From Thalassobellus citreus (GTDB taxonomy: Bacteria > Bacteroidota > Bacteroidia > Flavobacteriales > Flavobacteriaceae): a stretch of DNA of 64,000 nucleotides. Numbering within the stretch: position 1 is the first letter of the stretch; every line of letters begins with the position of its first letter. Of this stretch, positions 60,423 through 64,000 are shown one piece after another. Position numbers and translations under genes: made by a program. Location of the stretch: assembly GCF_044385915.1 (NCBI RefSeq), contig NZ_JBISCC010000125.1:1-64000 (forward strand), given 5' to 3'. The notes below the pieces were generated by a model. That model was given only the letters and a program-made list of their open reading frames with translations. It made no database searches and was not told where the DNA came from.

Positions 60423-62420
60423 TTATTTAATTTTTTGTAAGAATTCATATTCACTCATAAGCGAAATATTCAATTTTTCTGCTTTCTCTTTTTTACTAGG
60501 CCCCATATTATCACCAGCAACAATGTAACTTGTTTTTGAAGAAATAGAACTACTTACCTTACCTCCATTATCTTCAATAAGTTTTTTTAGTTCGTTTCTA
60601 GAAATACTTTCAAATACACCAGTAATTACTATAGACTGTCCTTCTAAAATATTTGTTTGCCCGATAAGTTGCTCTGCAGACATTTCTAATTGAACTCCAA
60701 ATGTTTTCAATCTATTAATTATAGACATACTTTCTTCTGAAGTAAAGAATGCTACAACACTTTCAGCAATCTTAACTCCTATCTCATCAACATTTTCCAG
60801 AGCCTCTTGTGAAGCAGTAGCTATAGCATCGATACTTTTATAATGCTTCGCTAATTTTTTAGCAACAGTTTCTCCCACATAACGAATGCCTATAGCATAT
60901 AAAACACGCTCAAAAGGAATGTTTTTAGATTCAGCAATACCTTTAATCAAATTATCGGCACTTTTTTCTGCCATACGCTCTAAAGGAACTACCTGCTCCT
61001 TAGTTAACTCATACAAATCTGAATAATCCTTAATCAAACCTTCATTAACCAAAAGCGCCACTGTTTCTCCACCCAAACCATCTATATCCATAGCTTTTCG
61101 GGATATAAAGTGCTGAATACGACCAATTATTTGCGGATTACAACCGTTATAGTTAGGACAAAAATGTTTTGCATCACCTTCTAATCTTTCAAGAAGTGTG
61201 TTACACTCAGGACAATTTTCAATATAATGTGTAGGTTCAGAATTTAATGGTCGTTTAGTTAAATCGACTCCCAAAATTTTAGGAATAATTTCGCCGCCTT
61301 TTTCAACATACACTTCATCACCTACTCTAATATCTAGTTTTTCAATTTGATCGGCGTTGTGTAAGGATGCACGTTTTACTGTAGTTCCAGCTAACTCCAC
61401 TGGTTCTAAATTTGCAACAGGCGTTATCGCCCCCGTTCTACCCACTTGATAGGTAATACTATTTAAACGCGTAGAAACTTGCTCCGCCTTAAACTTATAT
61501 GCCATCGCCCAACGCGGTGCTTTAGCTGTATAACCCAACTCTTCTTGTTGCTGTAAATTATTTACTTTTATAACAACACCATCGGTTTCATAAGGTAAAT
61601 CATGCCTATGTACATTCCAATAATCTACAAATTCTAAAACCTCATCAATAGAATGAGTCAATTTTGCAGCTTTGGGCACTTTAAACCCCCATTGTCTTGC
61701 CTTTTCTAAACTTTCAAATTGAGAATTGATTCCTAGATTAGATCCTGTTAAATTATACAATAAACATTCTAAAGGACGCTTAGCTACTTCAGCACTATCT
61801 TGCAACTTTAAACTTCCTGACGCTGTATTTCTAGGATTTCTATAAGGCTCTTCTCCTATTTCAATCCGTTCTTCATTCATTTTATTAAAGCCATCAAATG
61901 GTAATACAATTTCACCTCTTATATCAAACTTTGGTGGATAATCGCCTTTTAATTGCAATGGTACCGACTTAATCGTTTTTATATTAGCTGTTACATTATC
62001 ACCCTGAAAGCCATCACCTCGCGTTACCGCTTTAACTAATTTACCTGCTTCATAGGTTAAACTAATGGAAGCACCATCGTATTTTAACTCGCAAGTATAT
62101 TGAATATTGCCGTCTACTAATTTCTTAATACGCGTTTCCCAATCTTGTAAATCTTCTTTTGAATATGAATTATCTAAAGAATACATACGATGCTCGTGCG
62201 GAATAGTTTCAAAATTCTTAGTAACCTCACCTCCTACACGTTGTGACGGAGAATTTGCATCAAAAAATTCAGGATGCTTTGCTTCAAGTGCTTGTAATTC
62301 CTTTAACTTTATATCAAAATCATAATCAGAAATTGTTGCATTATCTAAAACATAATAATTGTGATTATGCATACGCAATTCTTCGCGTAAAGCTTGTATT
62401 TGCTCTTTAATATTACTCAT
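60423..62420 (-). CDS. ligA: NAD-dependent DNA ligase
   Basis: Seals nicks in DNA during replication and repair. The 665 residues have the full LigA layout: adenylation domain with the AMP-binding Lys113 in CELKYDGAS, OB fold, a zinc finger (CPECNTLLERL...FCPNYNGC), helix-hairpin-helix repeats (ENVDEIGVKIAESVVAFF) and a C-terminal BRCT domain (QSIVITGVFESISRNELKKLIEDNGG). Its ATG overlaps the end of prmC by 8 bp, so it is coupled to it. Confidence 0.97.
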   Translation of the reverse strand: MSNIKEQIQALREELRMHNHNYYVLDNATISDYDFDIKLKELQALEAKHPEFFDANSPSQRVGGEVTKNFETIPHEHRMYSLDNSYSKEDLQDWETRIKKLVDGNIQYTCELKYDGASISLTYEAGKLVKAVTRGDGFQGDNVTANIKTIKSVPLQLKGDYPPKFDIRGEIVLPFDGFNKMNEERIEIGEEPYRNPRNTASGSLKLQDSAEVAKRPLECLLYNLTGSNLGINSQFESLEKARQWGFKVPKAAKLTHSIDEVLEFVDYWNVHRHDLPYETDGVVIKVNNLQQQEELGYTAKAPRWAMAYKFKAEQVSTRLNSITYQVGRTGAITPVANLEPVELAGTTVKRASLHNADQIEKLDIRVGDEVYVEKGGEIIPKILGVDLTKRPLNSEPTHYIENCPECNTLLERLEGDAKHFCPNYNGCNPQIIGRIQHFISRKAMDIDGLGGETVALLVNEGLIKDYSDLYELTKEQVVPLERMAEKSADNLIKGIAESKNIPFERVLYAIGIRYVGETVAKKLAKHYKSIDAIATASQEALENVDEIGVKIAESVVAFFTSEESMSIINRLKTFGVQLEMSAEQLIGQTNILEGQSIVITGVFESISRNELKKLIEDNGGKVSSSISSKTSYIVAGDNMGPSKKEKAEKLNISLMSEYEFLQKIK

Positions 62421-63276
62421 TATTCTTTTCTCCTTTAATCATTCTATCTTTTTTAAAGATATCTTGTTTTAACTGAATGTTTTTAAAATTGGTTTTAAGC
62501 AACAGTCGAATCATATCTTTCCCTAAAAACTCATTAATTTCAAAAAACAATTGGCCGCTTTCTTTTAATTTTTTAATAGCAAAATCTGTAATGGATTTAT
62601 AAAACTGCAATGGATTTTCATCTTTTACAAACAATGCCAAATGGGGCTCATTATTTAAAACATTCGCTTTCATTAAATCTTTCTCCTTATCTCTAACATA
62701 AGGCGGATTTGATACAATAATGTCAAATTTAAATTCAGAATCAAACAAAGATTCATCGATATTCAAAATATCTGCTTCAATAAACTCAATATCCACTTCA
62801 TTTAATTCTGCATTTTTTCTAGCTACTTTTAAAGCATCTTTACTTATATCAAGCGCATACACTTTTGCACACTTTAATTGTTTAGCCAAAGCTATAGCTA
62901 TACAACCGCTTCCTGTTCCTATATCTAAAATTCTGATTTCAGAATTATAATTTTTATATTCTTTAATAATCCATTCAACCAACTCCTCGGTTTCTGGTCG
63001 CGGTATTAAAGTATGCTCATTTACTTTAAATGGTAATCCGTAAAATTCTGTTTCTCCTAATATATATTGTATAGGTTTTTCTTCTTCTAATAAATTTAGA
63101 GCATTGAAAATCCTTTGTATATCTTGAACATCATAATCTAAATCTAAAGCCAACTGCAATCTTGAAACATTATAATACTCTTCAATTAAAATATAAAAGA
63201 AATTATCAACCTCCTCTTTTTCATAAAGCGCATCTAATTTTTGATGAAACGTATTTTGTATGTCTTTTAATTTCAT
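62413..63276 (-). CDS. prmC: Release factor glutamine N5-methyltransferase
   Basis: Methylates the Gln of the GGQ motif in peptide release factors. The product of 287 residues has an N-terminal helical domain (MKLKDIQNTFHQKL), then a SAM-binding domain (ILDIGTGSGCIAIALA) and the catalytic NPPY (IVSNPPYVRDKEK). An upstream ATG at 63309 would add 11 residues with no matching family motif; the ATG at 63276 is chosen. ligA is encoded just downstream. Confidence 0.94.
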   Translation of the reverse strand: MKLKDIQNTFHQKLDALYEKEEVDNFFYILIEEYYNVSRLQLALDLDYDVQDIQRIFNALNLLEEEKPIQYILGETEFYGLPFKVNEHTLIPRPETEELVEWIIKEYKNYNSEIRILDIGTGSGCIAIALAKQLKCAKVYALDISKDALKVARKNAELNEVDIEFIEADILNIDESLFDSEFKFDIIVSNPPYVRDKEKDLMKANVLNNEPHLALFVKDENPLQFYKSITDFAIKKLKESGQLFFEINEFLGKDMIRLLLKTNFKNIQLKQDIFKKDRMIKGEKNNE

Positions 63277-63501
63277 AAGTCTAATACTATTGCTGTTTTT
63301 AACACTCATTTTGAATGCTCATATTTCTATACCGTTTGAAAAACTATATCTTTAGTCTTAAGAGCTAAATAAAACACTCCCTAACAACAACTCTTTTTGA
63401 TTTTATGTGACCTTAATTTTTAGAATAACTATAGTATCTTTACCAACTCTAAAAATGCTAATTTTACGCAAGTGAAGATACTTAAATCTAAAAAACACCA
63501 G

Positions 63502-63954
63502 ATGAAACGACTTATATTTTTATCAACAATATCAATTCTTTTTTTTAACTGCTCGGTTAAAGAAAAACCTCAATTTATAAACGTTGATAACATTAAAGTT
63601 TTAGAGTCTACATCAAAACATGTAACACTTTCTGCTGATGCTCATTTTTTAAACCCTAATGATATTGGAGGCGAATTAAAAACTGATGAAATAAAAATTT
63701 ATGTAAACGACAATGAAATGGCTTCTGTTTCTACAAAAAGCTTCGATGTACCTGCTAAAAAAGAATTTTTAATTCCTTTAAAAGCTAACATTCCAACCGA
63801 CAGCATTTTTAACAATAAAAATTTAGGCGGTTTACTAGGAAGTTTATTCAGCCGAAAAATAAAAGTACAATATAAAGGCGATATTATCTATAAAGTTTTT
63901 GGTTTTTCATATAGATATAATGTAGACGAAACTGAAACTATTAAAATTAAATAA
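63502..63954 (+). CDS. LEA type 2-like lipoprotein
   Basis: Lipoprotein of 150 residues (MKRLIFLSTISILFFNCSVK, lipobox Cys about 17). The single beta-sandwich domain (KVLESTSKHVTLSADAHFLNPNDIGGELKTDEIKIYVND, then FDVPAKKEFLIPLKANIPTDSIF) matches LEA14/type 2 proteins, usually stress-related and non-enzymatic. The GTG at 63472 would add 10 residues before the signal; the ATG at 63502 is preferred. The gene is divergent from prmC; nothing follows within the window. Confidence 0.75.
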   Translation: MKRLIFLSTISILFFNCSVKEKPQFINVDNIKVLESTSKHVTLSADAHFLNPNDIGGELKTDEIKIYVNDNEMASVSTKSFDVPAKKEFLIPLKANIPTDSIFNNKNLGGLLGSLFSRKIKVQYKGDIIYKVFGFSYRYNVDETETIKIK

Positions 63955-64000
63955 CAACCATTGCATAAACACGAAACTTATATAAAACGTTGCCTTGAGA

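Noticed and set aside
63955..64000. AACGTTG and nearby CAAC words at the right edge, similar to the left-edge repeat
   Set aside because: Too short and cut off by the window end; no hairpin can be shown.
1..64000. tRNA, rRNA, CRISPR arrays, insertion sequences and prophage genes
   Set aside because: All gaps were read; they are short and show no cloverleaf, no repeat-spacer pattern and no transposase or phage protein.

Overview
This window reads as the chromosome of a member of the Flavobacteriaceae (Bacteroidota). The DNA is strongly A/T-rich by eye. Two secreted proteins end in the C-terminal sorting domain of the type IX secretion system. Many families are typical of this phylum: a BatA-type protein, DUF4835, a Bacteroidota-type RNA polymerase omega subunit, DUF6146, DUF6787 and a TonB receptor with a carboxypeptidase-like plug extension. 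Promoters follow the Bacteroidota pattern TTG, 17-23 bases, TAnnTTTG. No rRNA, tRNA, CRISPR array or complete transposon was found. Most of the window is conserved housekeeping DNA.

Layout: 1-1.6 kb is an accessory unit (AraC-type regulator plus a small secreted protein) bracketed by an attC-like folded sequence on the left and a half copy on the right. 1.65-6.7 kb has guaB, a porin / FMN-binding protein / membrane protein cluster, and HMG-CoA lyase. 6.8-9.8 kb has a secreted spondin-domain protein and a pappalysin-like metalloprotease. 9.8-13.4 kb has pyrD, pepT and an argE-like deacetylase. 14-18.9 kb encodes topoisomerase IV (parE then parC on the minus strand). 19-24 kb has a drug/metabolite exporter, an SRPBCC protein, ychF, thiamine pyrophosphokinase, a PepSY-type membrane protein and a Gfo/Idh/MocA oxidoreductase. 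24.2-27.9 kb has a ferredoxin divergent from an acyl-CoA reductase, followed by serC and serA.

28-36 kb has a DUF937 protein, a four-gene run ending in a histidine-rich TonB receptor (probable metal uptake), folE, a LolD-like ATPase and TIGR02757. 36-44 kb has an M61 peptidase, a fused glycosyltransferase and a BatA / pseudo-dihydroorotase / DUF4870-like / esterase operon. 44-49.9 kb has an RprXY-like two-component system, coaE, a YbbR-like protein, a second glycosyltransferase and fabI. 50-57.4 kb is a long minus-strand series, in transcription order DUF6913-like, dapA, Kir-type channel, bamD, rpoZ, coaBC, DUF4835 and recN. 57.5-64 kb has a split 5'-nucleotidase, DoxX, a membrane protein, prmC-ligA and a LEA-type lipoprotein.

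I did not find a clearly new multi-gene defence or mobile system. The signals most worth checking are the attC-like cassette boundary at the left edge, a quinone-class dihydroorotate dehydrogenase with Cys where Ser is expected, a dihydroorotase homologue without its metal ligands, the flavin-binding cluster with an altered attachment motif, and the His-rich receptor operon.
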